A DNA stretch of 64,000 bases, from assembly GCF_002760435.1 (NCBI RefSeq), contig NZ_AUUU01000066.1, positions 23,437 to 87,436 on the forward strand. The letters run 5' to 3'. Shown here piece by piece: positions 8,570 to 18,372 of the stretch (position 1 is the stretch's first letter; every line of letters starts with the position of its first letter). This stretch comes from Clostridium sp. LS (lineage in GTDB: Bacteria; Bacillota; Clostridia; Clostridiales; Clostridiaceae). The notes beneath the pieces are model-generated. The model ran no database searches. It was given only the letters and a program-made list of their open reading frames with translations, and had not been told where the DNA came from. Made by a program: the position numbers and the translations under genes.

Positions 8570-8591
8570 CAGTATTGAAAATTATATTATA

Positions 8592-8657
8592 TTCAAAGGC
8601 GAACGTTGGAAAAGTAAAAGTATTTAGATAATATTTTTGCCCAATGTTTTTTTATAG
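8592..8657 (+). promoter_or_regulatory. Hexaloop hairpin and terminator (ANTAR-target-like), element 2 of the FecCD leader
   Basis: TTC (8592-8594) pairs with GAA (8601-8603) around AAAGGC (A1, G4). The following AACGTTGG pairs with CCAATGTT (8641-8648, one G-T pair) and leads into a T run. The loop AAAGGC is identical to the first one in the vnfH leader. The operon would therefore have two conditional terminators in series. Confidence 0.55.
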
Positions 8658-8697
8658 CTATTTTTAACTAATTTTAACTATAAGGAGGTTATTGTTA

Positions 8698-9777
8698 ATG
8701 ATTAATGAAGCAAGTATAAATAGGAGTGAAAAGAAATCAATAATATTAGATCTACTTAAACTTGTAAAAGGTAGAGGTTCAGTTTTAGTAATTCTTATAT
8801 CAATACTTATAATATCAATCTTTTTTTCGTTTACTATTGGAAGGTATGCGGTTACATTAAATCAGCTTTCTGAAATACTTAGTTATAAAATTTTTGGTGG
8901 AACAGTAAGTTGGGCTCAATCAGTTGAAACTGTATTGTTTAAGGTAAGAATACCAAGAATTGTTGTAGCAGTTATTATAGGTGCAGCATTAGCTAGTGCA
9001 GGAGTTGTATATCAAGGATTATTTAAAAATCCTATGGTTTCACCGGATATATTAGGAGCATCATCAGGTGCTGGGTATGGTGCAGCAATTGCAATTTTGT
9101 TTTCTTTTAATTCTGCTGGAGTTCAGATATCATCATTTCTTTTTGGACTGCTTGCAGTAATAGTAACTATTACGATTAGTAAATGTGTTGGGAAATCAAA
9201 TAATAATATTTTAGCATTAGTATTAACCGGAATGGTAGTTAATACGTTATTTTCATCATTTATATCAATTACAAAATATTTGGCAGATACAAATGATAAA
9301 TTACCAGCTATTACGTTTTGGTTAATGGGTGGACTTTCATCTGTAAGTTTAAAAGATTTATTAATAATTTCATTTCCGTTTATATTAGGTATTGTTCCGT
9401 TAATTTTAATTAGGTGGAAATTAAATGTTCTATCTTTTGGTGAAGAAGAAGCACAAGGTATGGGAATAGACACAAGTAAGATAAGAATATTAACAATATT
9501 TTGTTCTACGCTTCTTACAGCTTCAGCAGTGTCAATTGGAGGGATGATAGGTTGGATTGGATTAATTATACCTCATATTGCGAGATTAATAGTTGGTCCT
9601 AATTATAAAGTTCTGTTACCTGCTTCAGCACTTATTGGAGGTACGTTTTTATTAATTGTAGATGATATTGCTCGCTGTTTATTTAGTGTAGAAATTCCTA
9701 TAGGAATTTTAACTTCAATAATTGGAGCGCCATTTTTCTTATATTTATTGTTTAAAGAAAGGAGGGAAAAAGAATGA
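8698..9777 (+). CDS. FecCD-type ABC permease 1
   Basis: A 359-residue membrane protein with about nine to ten transmembrane segments, of the FecCD/BtuC family that imports iron chelates, cobalamin or, in MolBC-type systems, molybdate. Family blocks include KVRIPRIVVAVIIGAALA, YQGLFKNPMVSPDILGASSG, and GWIGLIIPHIARL near the C-terminus. ATG at 8698 is nine bases after AAGGAGG; an in-frame TTG lies two codons earlier. It overlaps the ATPase gene by four bases (ATGA). The setting suggests uptake of a nitrogenase metal (V, Mo or Fe complex), but the substrate cannot be read from the permease. Confidence 0.88.
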   Translation: MINEASINRSEKKSIILDLLKLVKGRGSVLVILISILIISIFFSFTIGRYAVTLNQLSEILSYKIFGGTVSWAQSVETVLFKVRIPRIVVAVIIGAALASAGVVYQGLFKNPMVSPDILGASSGAGYGAAIAILFSFNSAGVQISSFLFGLLAVIVTITISKCVGKSNNNILALVLTGMVVNTLFSSFISITKYLADTNDKLPAITFWLMGGLSSVSLKDLLIISFPFILGIVPLILIRWKLNVLSFGEEEAQGMGIDTSKIRILTIFCSTLLTASAVSIGGMIGWIGLIIPHIARLIVGPNYKVLLPASALIGGTFLLIVDDIARCLFSVEIPIGILTSIIGAPFFLYLLFKERREKE

Positions 9778-10556
9778 AAATGGAGATAAAAGACATAGTG
9801 TGTGGTTATAAAGATAAAAAGATAGTTAATGGTATTTCAATAACTATTGAATCTGGAGAAATACTATGCTTACTTGGACCAAACGGAGTTGGAAAAACAA
9901 CACTTTTTAAAAGCCTTTTAGGGTTTTTAAAAATAAAAAGCGGAAAAGTAATGATAGATGGTGAAGAAATAAGTAATTGGCCAAGAAAAAAATTAGCAAA
10001 AGCAGTTGGATACGTGCCTCAAGCTCATAATTCATCCTTTGAGTTTAATGTTTTAGATGTTGTTGTTATGGGGCGTGCAGCATATATCGGTGCAATGTCA
10101 TTTCCTTCTAAAAAAGATATTGAAATTGCAGAGGAATCTTTAAAATCCTTAGGTATTACTTATTTAAAAGACAGGATATATACAGAGATAAGTGGTGGAG
10201 AAAGGCAAATGGTTCTATTAGCAAGAGCCTTGACGCAGCAACCAAAGATTCTAATTATGGATGAACCAACATCAAATTTAGACTATGGTAATCAAGTGAG
10301 ACTATTGCAGCAAGTAAATGAATTAGCTAGAAAGGGATTAGCTATTATAATGACAACTCATTCGCCGGATCATGCGTTTCTATGTTCATCTAAGGTTGCC
10401 CTTTTACAAAGAAATAATAAATTTAAAGTAGGAACAGTTGATGAAATTGTAACTGAAAAAAATCTAAGAGAAGCCTATGGTGTAAATGTAAGTATTGTTA
10501 AAACCAGAGGAAACGATGGTGAAGAAATAAGTACTTGTGTGCCTTTGTTAAGCTAG
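9774..10556 (+). CDS. FecE-type ABC ATPase
   Basis: A 260-residue ATPase with Walker A GPNGVGKTT (about residues 34-42), Q-loop VGYVPQ, signature EISGGERQM, Walker B ILIMDEPTS and switch histidine in TTHSPDHA. It is the only ATPase in the FecCD-type cluster, so it probably serves both permeases (8698 and 13086). Start and permease stop overlap. Confidence 0.9.
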   Translation: MKMEIKDIVCGYKDKKIVNGISITIESGEILCLLGPNGVGKTTLFKSLLGFLKIKSGKVMIDGEEISNWPRKKLAKAVGYVPQAHNSSFEFNVLDVVVMGRAAYIGAMSFPSKKDIEIAEESLKSLGITYLKDRIYTEISGGERQMVLLARALTQQPKILIMDEPTSNLDYGNQVRLLQQVNELARKGLAIIMTTHSPDHAFLCSSKVALLQRNNKFKVGTVDEIVTEKNLREAYGVNVSIVKTRGNDGEEISTCVPLLS

Positions 10557-10649
10557 GTGCTTGAAAGAAGTGATGATATTTCAATAGAAACTATGGATAT
10601 CCTAACAGATTAATAGTTTCAAATGAATATAAATTACACACATTAATTA

Positions 10650-10695
10650 GGAATCATATTAAATATTTTCTCCTATCTAATTTAATATGATTTCC
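10650..10695. repeat. Intergenic hairpin between ATPase and binding-protein genes
   Basis: Bases 10650-10664 pair with 10680-10695 (15 bp with one bulged T). There is no T run, so it may shape mRNA stability or act as a weak attenuator within the operon. Confidence 0.55.
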
Positions 10696-10725
10696 AATTA
10701 TCTAAGGACATAAGGGGGAATATTA

Positions 10726-11814
10726 ATGAAAAAAGAAAAATTTTTATTTCTGACAGTAATTATAACAGTCTTTTTTTCTTTTACAGCATGTAGTAATACT
10801 GCAAAGTCAGCTAACACTGTGAACAAGGAAAAAAATTACATAGATGATCAAACAATAAGTGATGCTAATGGAAAAAAGATTTCTAAGCCGGCAAGTTTGA
10901 AAAAAATTGCAGTTCTTCACGGGAATCCGGAGTATATAGTATGGAGATTAGCTCCTGATCGATTAGTAAATAATTCTGTTGTGTTTACTCAAGGTACTCC
11001 TAATATACTTTTTCCGGAAAAATTTATGCCGCCTTTTAGCATTGAAAAGATTCAAAATCTACCAATGACAGGAAGCTATATGACAAATATTAATACAGAA
11101 GAAATTATAGCTGCTAAACCAGATATTATATTGACTTTAAGCAGAGATCCTGGCATTGATAGTGAACAGGAAAGATTTGGAGTGCCGGTAATTGGTATTT
11201 CAAAAAATAGCCTTTCGGATATTGAAGAATCTATAAGGTTCATTGGCAAATTAGTTGGAAATGAGAAGGAAGCTGATGATCTTGCAGATTATTGGGGAAA
11301 GACAATAAATAAAATAACTGATATAACTTCAAAGATTCCAGATGATAAAAAGTTAAAAGTTTATTATACTTCTTCGGTGGCTTTAAATACAGTTGGTCCT
11401 AAGACTATTCAGGCATCAATTATACGTAGTGCAGGAGGTATTAATTATTATGATGCAAATCCAATTGCTAAAGATAGTTTTGAACAAACAGAAAGCGTAA
11501 CAACTTCAATTGAAGATATTATTAAATGGAATCCAGATGTTATTATAACAGGTTCAAAGAAAACAACAGATGAAATTTTATCAAATTCTCAATGGAAAGA
11601 TATTAGTGCAGTTATTAATAAACGTGTTTATACAACTTTGCAATATGCATCAATGGATCATTTTGTAGCTCCATTGAATTTGATGTGGACAGCTAATAAG
11701 CTTTATCCCGATCAGGTTAATTTAGATATTAATAAAGAAGCTAAGGAATTGTATAATAAATTTTATTATACAGATCAGATAACTGATGAAGATATGGCTG
11801 TTGAGAAACCATGA
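10726..11814 (+). CDS. FecB-type metal-complex binding lipoprotein 1
   Basis: A 362-residue extracellular binding protein of the helical-backbone type. It has a lipoprotein signal with lipobox FTAC at about residue 22, then ISDANGKKISKPASLKKIAVL, AAKPDIILTLS and IEDIIKWNPDVIITG, which is the usual two-lobe pattern. It should hand its ligand to the FecCD permeases. Close paralogues follow at 11938, 14215 and 33549, so this cluster has four receptors for one ATPase, perhaps for different metal chelates. The ligand is not known. Confidence 0.85.
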   Translation: MKKEKFLFLTVIITVFFSFTACSNTAKSANTVNKEKNYIDDQTISDANGKKISKPASLKKIAVLHGNPEYIVWRLAPDRLVNNSVVFTQGTPNILFPEKFMPPFSIEKIQNLPMTGSYMTNINTEEIIAAKPDIILTLSRDPGIDSEQERFGVPVIGISKNSLSDIEESIRFIGKLVGNEKEADDLADYWGKTINKITDITSKIPDDKKLKVYYTSSVALNTVGPKTIQASIIRSAGGINYYDANPIAKDSFEQTESVTTSIEDIIKWNPDVIITGSKKTTDEILSNSQWKDISAVINKRVYTTLQYASMDHFVAPLNLMWTANKLYPDQVNLDINKEAKELYNKFYYTDQITDEDMAVEKP

Positions 11815-11937
11815 TTTAAAAATTTATTATCATTATGGTTTTGGTGACAGTGAATGAAGATATTTTAAATCAAAATAAATGATAATAAGAATTACTCTTA
11901 GTGTAATATAAAATAAAATTTAAGGAAGTGTTTATTT

Positions 11938-13047
11938 ATGAAAAAAGATATTATGTGCATTAACTTTAAAAGTGCTGCCATGAAAATAATTTGTACAATT
12001 ACATGCTTATTTCTTTTTGCAGGATGCAGTAAAGCAGCGCAAGAAAAAACAACTGATAATAAGGAAGCTTTAACTAAAGAAGTTACAGATATGTCAGGAA
12101 GGAAAGTAACAATACCAACAAAAGTTAACAAGGTAGTTTCTCTTAGCAACAATACTACTGTTGATTTGTATACTTTAGATCCTGATAAATTAGTAGGATT
12201 AAGTTTTACTCCAAAGGCAGAGGCTAAAAAATATTTAGGAGATAAATTTATTAATTTACCTGTGCTTGGGACAACCTCTGATAAAAAGCTTGATTATGAA
12301 AGCGTACTAAAATTAAAGCCTGATTTAATTGTTTGTTCAGATGAAGATGAGGTTTATCCAGCAGATGACATTCAAGAACAGTTAAAAATTCCAGTTGTAA
12401 AAGTATCAACAGATTTAGAATCTACAGATAAAGTGTATAAATTTTTAGGTGAATGCCTTGGCGAGCAGCAACGTGGAAAAGAGCTTGCAGATTATTCTAG
12501 GAAAACTATTGATAATATAAAATCTCTTGTAAAAAGTATACCTGAAGATAAAAAGGTAAAAGTATATTACGCTGAAGGTGGAGAAGGACTTCAAACTGAT
12601 ATTTCAGGTAATGTACACACTGAAGTTTTAGATTTAGTGCAAGGCAAAAACGTTGCAGATATTGCTGAAGAAAAGGTTGGATCTATGGCAAGTGTATCTA
12701 TGGAGCAAGTTTTATCTTGGAATCCAGATGTTATTTTAGAAGGAGCTACAGCAGTTAAGGGAGATTTCTTTAAGAATGTGTATAGTGATCAAAAGTGGGC
12801 TAATATAAAAGCGGTAAAAGATAAGAAGGTATATAAGATTCCAGCATTACCATTTAATTTTTTTGACCGACCACCCTCAGCTGCAAGAATAATTGGAATA
12901 GAGTGGCTAGGAAATTTACTATATCCTGATTATGTAAAACTAGATATTAATACTGAAATAAAGAATTTCTATAAAACTTTCTATAATTATAATTTAACTG
13001 ATGATGAAGTTAAATATTTATTGAATAATGCAATAATAAACAAATAA
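11938..13047 (+). CDS. FecB-type metal-complex binding lipoprotein 2
   Basis: A 369-residue binding protein with lipobox FAGC (about residue 29), then VTDMSGRKVTIPTKVNKVVSL, VLKLKPDLIVCS and SMEQVLSWNPDVILEG. AAGGAAGTG lies upstream of ATG 11938; an internal ATG at residue 14 would give a more ordinary signal peptide length and remains possible. The next permease gene follows after about 40 bases. Confidence 0.85.
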   Translation: MKKDIMCINFKSAAMKIICTITCLFLFAGCSKAAQEKTTDNKEALTKEVTDMSGRKVTIPTKVNKVVSLSNNTTVDLYTLDPDKLVGLSFTPKAEAKKYLGDKFINLPVLGTTSDKKLDYESVLKLKPDLIVCSDEDEVYPADDIQEQLKIPVVKVSTDLESTDKVYKFLGECLGEQQRGKELADYSRKTIDNIKSLVKSIPEDKKVKVYYAEGGEGLQTDISGNVHTEVLDLVQGKNVADIAEEKVGSMASVSMEQVLSWNPDVILEGATAVKGDFFKNVYSDQKWANIKAVKDKKVYKIPALPFNFFDRPPSAARIIGIEWLGNLLYPDYVKLDINTEIKNFYKTFYNYNLTDDEVKYLLNNAIINK

Positions 13048-13085
13048 AAGTCTTATTTTTGTATAAATAATTTCACAATAAAGGA

Positions 13086-14174
13086 GTGATAAATATAGAA
13101 CCGGTATGCAGGCTCCGACTTAGAAAGGGATTATTTAAAAATAATCTAAATAAGGATCTTAAAGATAATATAATTATTGGTAGTCTTATTATTTTACTAA
13201 TTATATTGTTTTTATTATCTTTTACAATAGGAAATTATTCTGTTTCACTACCTGAATTAATAAAAATTTTTATAGGTAAAATACTTAATTTGCAAGTTAC
13301 ATGGGATGTTACTATAGAAACGGCTCTATTTAATATTCGCATCCCAAGAATATTGACAGCAGTTTTAATTGGTGCAGCTTTAGCTGCATCTGGAGCTGCA
13401 TATCAAGGTTTGTTCAAAAATCCAATGGTATCACCTGATGTTCTCGGGGTTTCGGCTGGATCAGGATTTGGAGCTGCCATTGCAATTTTATTATCTTGGA
13501 ATATTGTAGGTATACAATTATCTTCGCTTTTAATTGGGTTAGCAGCAGTATCTTTAACATATTTTATTGGTAAATTTCTTGGTAGAGGAAACAGTACTGT
13601 TTTAATTTTAATATTAACAGGTATGGTAATTTCAGCAATGTTTTCATCATTTATATCGGTGGCTAAATATGTGGCTGATCCTGAAACTAAATTACCAGCT
13701 ATTACATTTTGGTTAATGGGGAGTCTTTCTTCTATACGAAACAAAGATTTAATAATATTAATATTTCCATTTGTTTTTGGAATGATTCCTCTGTTTTTAA
13801 TGAGATGGAGATTAAATCTTCTATCCTTTGGGGAAGAAGAAGCACAAGCCATGGGGATTGATACAAATGAAACAAGAATAGTAATAATTATATGCTCAAC
13901 TTTATTAACTGCATCATCTATTTCAATATGCGGAGAAATAGGCTGGATTGGTCTTATAATTCCTCATATATCGCGTTTTGTAGTAGGGTCTGATTATAAA
14001 AAGTTATTACCTGTTTCTATGTTAATTGGAAGTATATTTTTACTTTTGGTTGATGATATTGCTAGAGGTATTTTAATAAAAGAAGTACCGCTAGGTATTT
14101 TAACATCGTTAATTGGGGCTCCATTCTTTTTCTATTTACTGCTTAAATCAACTAGAGGTAATTTCACTCAGTAA
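13086..14174 (+). CDS. FecCD-type ABC permease 2 (unusual start)
   Basis: A 361-residue permease that closely parallels permease 1 (NIRIPRILTAVLIGAALA, YQGLFKNPMVSPDVLGVSAG, GWIGLIIPHISRF). The start is odd. The only GTG in frame upstream of the first membrane helix is at 13086 and overlaps the AAGGAG site (13081-13086). At the normal distance the frame has ATA codons (13089, 13095), and a nearby ATG at 13106 is out of frame. Either a non-standard ATA start is used, the GTG is used, or a small change destroyed the start. The rest of the gene is intact. Confidence 0.82.
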   Translation: MINIEPVCRLRLRKGLFKNNLNKDLKDNIIIGSLIILLIILFLLSFTIGNYSVSLPELIKIFIGKILNLQVTWDVTIETALFNIRIPRILTAVLIGAALAASGAAYQGLFKNPMVSPDVLGVSAGSGFGAAIAILLSWNIVGIQLSSLLIGLAAVSLTYFIGKFLGRGNSTVLILILTGMVISAMFSSFISVAKYVADPETKLPAITFWLMGSLSSIRNKDLIILIFPFVFGMIPLFLMRWRLNLLSFGEEEAQAMGIDTNETRIVIIICSTLLTASSISICGEIGWIGLIIPHISRFVVGSDYKKLLPVSMLIGSIFLLLVDDIARGILIKEVPLGILTSLIGAPFFFYLLLKSTRGNFTQ

Positions 14175-14214
14175 ATATGTAGATTAAATTGTAAAACTTA
14201 AGGAGGTGCTAATT

Positions 14215-15282
14215 ATGTTAGTAAAAAAAGCACAAAAGTTAATTATATTTTCTTTATTAGTTGTGATGTTTAGTTCTACTTTGTCAGGATGTAGTAAGCA
14301 GGCAGATAGTTCTAGTAAAGAAAGTGAATTGAAAACAAGAACAGTTATAGATATTGAAGGAAGAAAGGTTGAATTGCCAAAAGAAGTTAAGAAAGTTGCC
14401 CTTTCGCTAAATAGTATTACTCAAATGGTTTATATGCTTGGAGCTGGTAATAAAATAGTTGCAACACAAACTAATATTAAGTCAATACCACTCTTAGTTA
14501 AAATTTATCCTAATGCAATAAATATTCCAGCGCCTTTTGATACAAAGCTCAATTCAGAAGCATTAATTAATACAAATCCAGATGTAGTTATAATGGATGG
14601 GGAAAGCAATGATGCGCTAAGAGATCAAATCGCATCACTTAATATACCAGTTGTAACAATAAGTTTTCAAAGTGCAGAAAAAATGAGAGATTCAATAAAA
14701 ATTGTTGGACAAACTTTAGGCAGTGAAGAAGAAAAGAAAGCAGATGAATTTAGTAATTACTACAATAATAACATTAAAATTATTAAAGATAAAACAAATA
14801 CGCTTTCGGAAAAGGATAAGGTTAAAGTATATTATTGTGCTAATAATGAACTCAATACAGAAGGTAAGAACACAATAGTTGATTCTTGGATACAAGAGGC
14901 TGGAGGAGTAAATGTTGCTGCACAAGCAGGAGTAGAAGGGAAGTTTAAAGATGTAACACTGGAAAGTATATTAAAATGGAATCCTGATGTGATAATTGTA
15001 AGAGATGCAAAAACTAAAGATTCTATTCTTTCAAACCAAGATTGGAATAATATTGATGCAGTAAAAAACGGAAAGATCTATGTTAATCCGAAGAGTATGT
15101 ACCTATGGTGTGTAAGAAGTGCAGAAGCAGCGCTTCAACCTCTATGGGCGGCTAAGATTCTTCATCCAGATTTATTTTCAAATATAAATATAGACAAAGA
15201 AGTTAAAGATTTTTATATTAAAAATTATAACTATACACTTTCTGATGAAGATTTAAAAAATATCTACACTCAACAACAATAA
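14215..15282 (+). CDS. FecB-type metal-complex binding lipoprotein 3
   Basis: A 355-residue binding protein, lipobox LSGC at about residue 26, with TVIDIEGRKVELPKEVKKV and ESILKWNPDVIIV. ATG at 14215 is eight bases after AAGGAGG. It is last in the FecCD-type operon and is followed by a bidirectional terminator. Confidence 0.87.
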   Translation: MLVKKAQKLIIFSLLVVMFSSTLSGCSKQADSSSKESELKTRTVIDIEGRKVELPKEVKKVALSLNSITQMVYMLGAGNKIVATQTNIKSIPLLVKIYPNAINIPAPFDTKLNSEALINTNPDVVIMDGESNDALRDQIASLNIPVVTISFQSAEKMRDSIKIVGQTLGSEEEKKADEFSNYYNNNIKIIKDKTNTLSEKDKVKVYYCANNELNTEGKNTIVDSWIQEAGGVNVAAQAGVEGKFKDVTLESILKWNPDVIIVRDAKTKDSILSNQDWNNIDAVKNGKIYVNPKSMYLWCVRSAEAALQPLWAAKILHPDLFSNINIDKEVKDFYIKNYNYTLSDEDLKNIYTQQQ

Positions 15283-15327
15283 TTAATGCTAAAATACCAC
15301 GAATACTAATTAAAGAAATACTGTAAT

Positions 15328-15370
15328 AAAAGAAGTTGTCCAAATTATAATAATTCTGGACAACTTCTTT
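15328..15370. terminator. Bidirectional terminator between converging genes
   Basis: AAAGAAGTTGTCCA and its complement (15357-15370) form a 14-bp stem with an A/T tract on both sides. It can end both the FecCD-type operon and the converging DUF2325-type gene. Confidence 0.88.
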
Positions 15371-15430
15371 CAATTAAATAATGATTTTAAAATTGATTTA
15401 GTCTATAGTATTTAAGTCATAAGCTTTAAT

Positions 15431-16981
15431 TTAATTATATTTCTCAAGCTCATCAATAAGTTCATATTCGACTAATTCCATATTTGTTTTTCCGATATAT
15501 CCAAATTTTATATCATGAGAGCGTATAAAATTCATAGCCCTATAATAGGTAGCGTGATCCATATATCCTGTATAGAAGAAAACGTAATCGTAATTTATTA
15601 AAATATTAGGATCAAAACTTCCGTTAAATCCATTTAGAGTACGTAAAGTAGGATATTTTTCTCTAAATTTTCTTCTCCAATCCTTAGTGCCTCCAATAAT
15701 AATAATATTATTTCTTGCAATAAAATAATCTAAGGTTTTTTTAGTAGATTCAGGTACGTAAGAATTATTTAGTTTAAATAAATATTCTCTAACTTCATTT
15801 AATTCATTTCTATATTTCTTTTCTGATAATAATTGATTTTCAAGTTCTTCTATTCTGCTTTTTAGAGTTGAAGTTTCAAAATTATGTTTCTTATTTAAAT
15901 CATTTGTTATATTATTTAAAATTGTATTTTGTGATTCATTGTCTTTTTTCAGAGCATTAATGTTTGTTACTAAATTATTATTTTCTTCTTCTAATTTTTT
16001 TAGTTTTTTTTCTAAAGAATTTATTTCAAATAGCGATGTCTCAGTACTATTATTAAAATATAAATTTCTAGAATTTTTATACTCATTAATTAAAGATTTA
16101 ATAAAAATACCGCTAATCAATGATTGAAGCAATACATCTATATCTATATTTCCGGTGTTTCTTTTTATGTAGGATAGTATTATTTCATCAATATTTAGAA
16201 AATCCGAATTAGAAAAAAGATAATTAATATCAAATTTATTTATAATAAAGATGTTTTCTAACATTTCACCAAATTCATTAATTGATTCTAGGTCACTTCT
16301 TAAAATATCCTTATAATTATTTATTTTACCAAATTCTTTTTTTAATAAATTTTTGATTTCTTGTATTTCTTTTTTATGAAGTTCAAGCTCTTTATCAATT
16401 ATTCTTGTTATTGGATCACAAAATTCAAAATATTTCATATCTTCAACTATTGAAAGAACGAAACCTTGATCAACAATTTCTTTTGAGCGATATAGACAAA
16501 AATAAAAATATATTGATGCGTCAAGTCTAGCTTCTGTTTTTCTAGTGATTTCATCCATTTTAAGGTATCTCTTTGCTAAATCTCTTTTATCATGCTTTTT
16601 AACAGCGTTAAAAATTATAGGGTAAGATTTTCTTAATAAATTAATTATAGTATCTCTTAAAATATAGTCTGTTTCAGCGACTAATAGAATACCTAATGCT
16701 TTTCTTCCGTTAATTTCTTGTTCGAGTGTGCCTTGAGTCATGATAACATGTTTGATACAAGTTGAGCTTATAGCAGCATTATTATATTTGATAATATCTA
16801 ATTGATATATTTTATTAATGTTTTTATTAAGTTCCTTGTTTCTGGTTATAGCAATGCTTAAATTAGCTAAAATATAATCTTTAAAAATTGAAGAGGATAT
16901 ATTCCATTCTTCTCCAAGCATTTTTGAAAAGTTTTTAATATTTAGATTATCTGAATATACTGTTTTTATTATGGATTCCAT
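15431..16981 (-). CDS. Large coiled-coil protein with C-terminal DUF2325-like domain
   Basis: A 516-residue protein of unknown function on the minus strand. Residues about 1-300 are mostly helical with no family I know. Residues about 320-400 form a coiled coil rich in Glu, Lys and Asn. Residues about 425-510 resemble DUF2325: IIIIGGTKDWRRKFRE, YDYVFFYTGYMDHATYY and GKTNMELVE. The chosen ATG (16981) lies nine bases after AGGGGGTG; a TTG two codons earlier is also in frame. It sits between two metal-related regions and points against them. Small DUF2325 proteins occur near many loci; a metal or stress role here is only a guess. Confidence 0.65.
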   Translation of the reverse strand: MESIIKTVYSDNLNIKNFSKMLGEEWNISSSIFKDYILANLSIAITRNKELNKNINKIYQLDIIKYNNAAISSTCIKHVIMTQGTLEQEINGRKALGILLVAETDYILRDTIINLLRKSYPIIFNAVKKHDKRDLAKRYLKMDEITRKTEARLDASIYFYFCLYRSKEIVDQGFVLSIVEDMKYFEFCDPITRIIDKELELHKKEIQEIKNLLKKEFGKINNYKDILRSDLESINEFGEMLENIFIINKFDINYLFSNSDFLNIDEIILSYIKRNTGNIDIDVLLQSLISGIFIKSLINEYKNSRNLYFNNSTETSLFEINSLEKKLKKLEEENNNLVTNINALKKDNESQNTILNNITNDLNKKHNFETSTLKSRIEELENQLLSEKKYRNELNEVREYLFKLNNSYVPESTKKTLDYFIARNNIIIIGGTKDWRRKFREKYPTLRTLNGFNGSFDPNILINYDYVFFYTGYMDHATYYRAMNFIRSHDIKFGYIGKTNMELVEYELIDELEKYN

Positions 16982-17285
16982 TTGCAAAACACCCCCTTGA
17001 AGAAATGGAAAAAATATGATATTAATATCTCATATGCTTTGATTGAAAATTATTTGCTACATAACTATATAAAATTGTATTAAACATTACGAAATGGTAT
17101 TAAAAATATTATAAAGTGTATGCTTTGGTATTGCAATAACTTTATTTAAAATTTATAAATAAGAAATTAATAATTTATTGGAGAATATATGAAAAGTTTG
17201 ATAATTAAGACAGAATACTTGAAAAACATATAAATCTGTCAGATAATAAGTATATTACTAGATGATTGAAAGGTGGATGTTTAAA
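16982..17285. other. Divergent intergenic region
   Basis: This 304-bp gap between the DUF2325-type gene and regulator 2 must hold both promoters. I see only very A/T-rich sequence and a short dyad GACAGA/TCTGTC (17210-17241), no gene. Confidence 0.4.
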
Positions 17286-18260
17286 GTGAAAGCAAGTGCA
17301 GGTCTATCTACTCAAGAAGTTGCTGAAATACTAAATATTTCGAAAAATACGGTTTATGAATTGATTAAAAGAGGAGAGCTTCCTTCATATAGAGTTGGAC
17401 GAAAAGTTCGCATTGATGAAAATGATATTGAAGAATATAAAAATAAAAGTAGAACTAATATAAAGCAAAATATTCAAGTAAAAACTAATCAGAGAGAGGA
17501 GCCGATGGTTTCTAATTATAATCAGAAACAGTTTATTCCGGTTACAAATTCTAAAAAAGATTTTATAATTTGTGGTCAGGATATTTTGCTGGATGTATTA
17601 ACAAGGCATTTAGAACGTCATCCCAAAGGGGTTCAAGCGCTCAGGTGTTACATAGGTAGTTATAATGGTTTAGTTGAATTGTATAGGGGTAATGTAACTG
17701 TTGCTACATCTCATTTATGGGATGGCAATACTGAAGAGTATAATCTTTCTTATATACCAAGGCTGCTTCCTGGTGCGCCATGTGCCATTGTTCATTTGGT
17801 CTGCAGAATGCAGGGATTTTATGTAGCGAAGGGCAATCCGAAGAACATTCACACTTGGACTGATTTAACTCGTCCGGATATATTGATGATAAATCGGGAG
17901 AAGGGATGTGGTGTTCGAGTTTTAATTGATGAAAAGCTTAAGAAACTAGGAATATCGCCTAAGTTAATTAATGGTTACAGAAATGAAGAATTATCGCATT
18001 TAGCTGTAGCAAGCACTGTTGCAAGAGGTGATGCAGATGTTGGGGTTGGAAATGAAAAAGCTTCTCTGCAGGTTAGTAATGTTGATTTCATGCCACTACA
18101 AAAAGAAAGGTATGATTTAATAATAAAAAAAGAAGATTTGGATACTCCGCCAATTCAAGCTGTATTGGAAATTCTTAATTCAAAAGAATTTCAGTTAGAA
18201 TTACTAGGAATAGGTGGATACGATATCAGTGAGACAGGAAAGATTATTATGCAGGATTGA
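17286..18260 (+). CDS. HTH / metal-oxyanion-binding-domain regulator 2
   Basis: A 324-residue paralogue of the regulators at 2192 and 28124. The N-terminal helix-turn-helix is STQEVAEILNISKNTVYELIKRGEL. The binding-protein-like domain contains DFIICGQDILLDVLTRHLERH, SHLWDGNTEEY, INREKGCGVRVLIDE and FMPLQKERYDLI. The variable Cys in KGCG replaces Ser of the paralogues. I use GTG at 17286, nine bases after AAAGGTGG; the in-frame ATG codons at 17262 and 17277 lie before or inside that site. A terminator follows. It probably controls vnf or transport genes in response to an oxyanion. Confidence 0.8.
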   Translation: MKASAGLSTQEVAEILNISKNTVYELIKRGELPSYRVGRKVRIDENDIEEYKNKSRTNIKQNIQVKTNQREEPMVSNYNQKQFIPVTNSKKDFIICGQDILLDVLTRHLERHPKGVQALRCYIGSYNGLVELYRGNVTVATSHLWDGNTEEYNLSYIPRLLPGAPCAIVHLVCRMQGFYVAKGNPKNIHTWTDLTRPDILMINREKGCGVRVLIDEKLKKLGISPKLINGYRNEELSHLAVASTVARGDADVGVGNEKASLQVSNVDFMPLQKERYDLIIKKEDLDTPPIQAVLEILNSKEFQLELLGIGGYDISETGKIIMQD

Positions 18261-18288
18261 AAACTTAAATTTAATAATTAATCTAAAA

Positions 18289-18336
18289 ATAAAACTTTAT
18301 AGATTTCTTAGTTATAGATATCTATAAAGTTTTATT
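18289..18336. terminator. Bidirectional terminator
   Basis: AATAAAACTTTATAGAT and its complement (18320-18336) form a long stem with A/T tracts on both sides, between regulator 2 and the converging gene that ends at 18373. Confidence 0.85.
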
Positions 18337-18372
18337 ATTACAATATAATTTATTAAAATAAGTTAAAGTTTT

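Noticed and set aside
13403..13852. Minus-strand 149-residue frame within permease 2
   Set aside because: Shadow of the real gene on the other strand; a similar shadow lies in permease 1 (9123-9473), as expected for two related genes.
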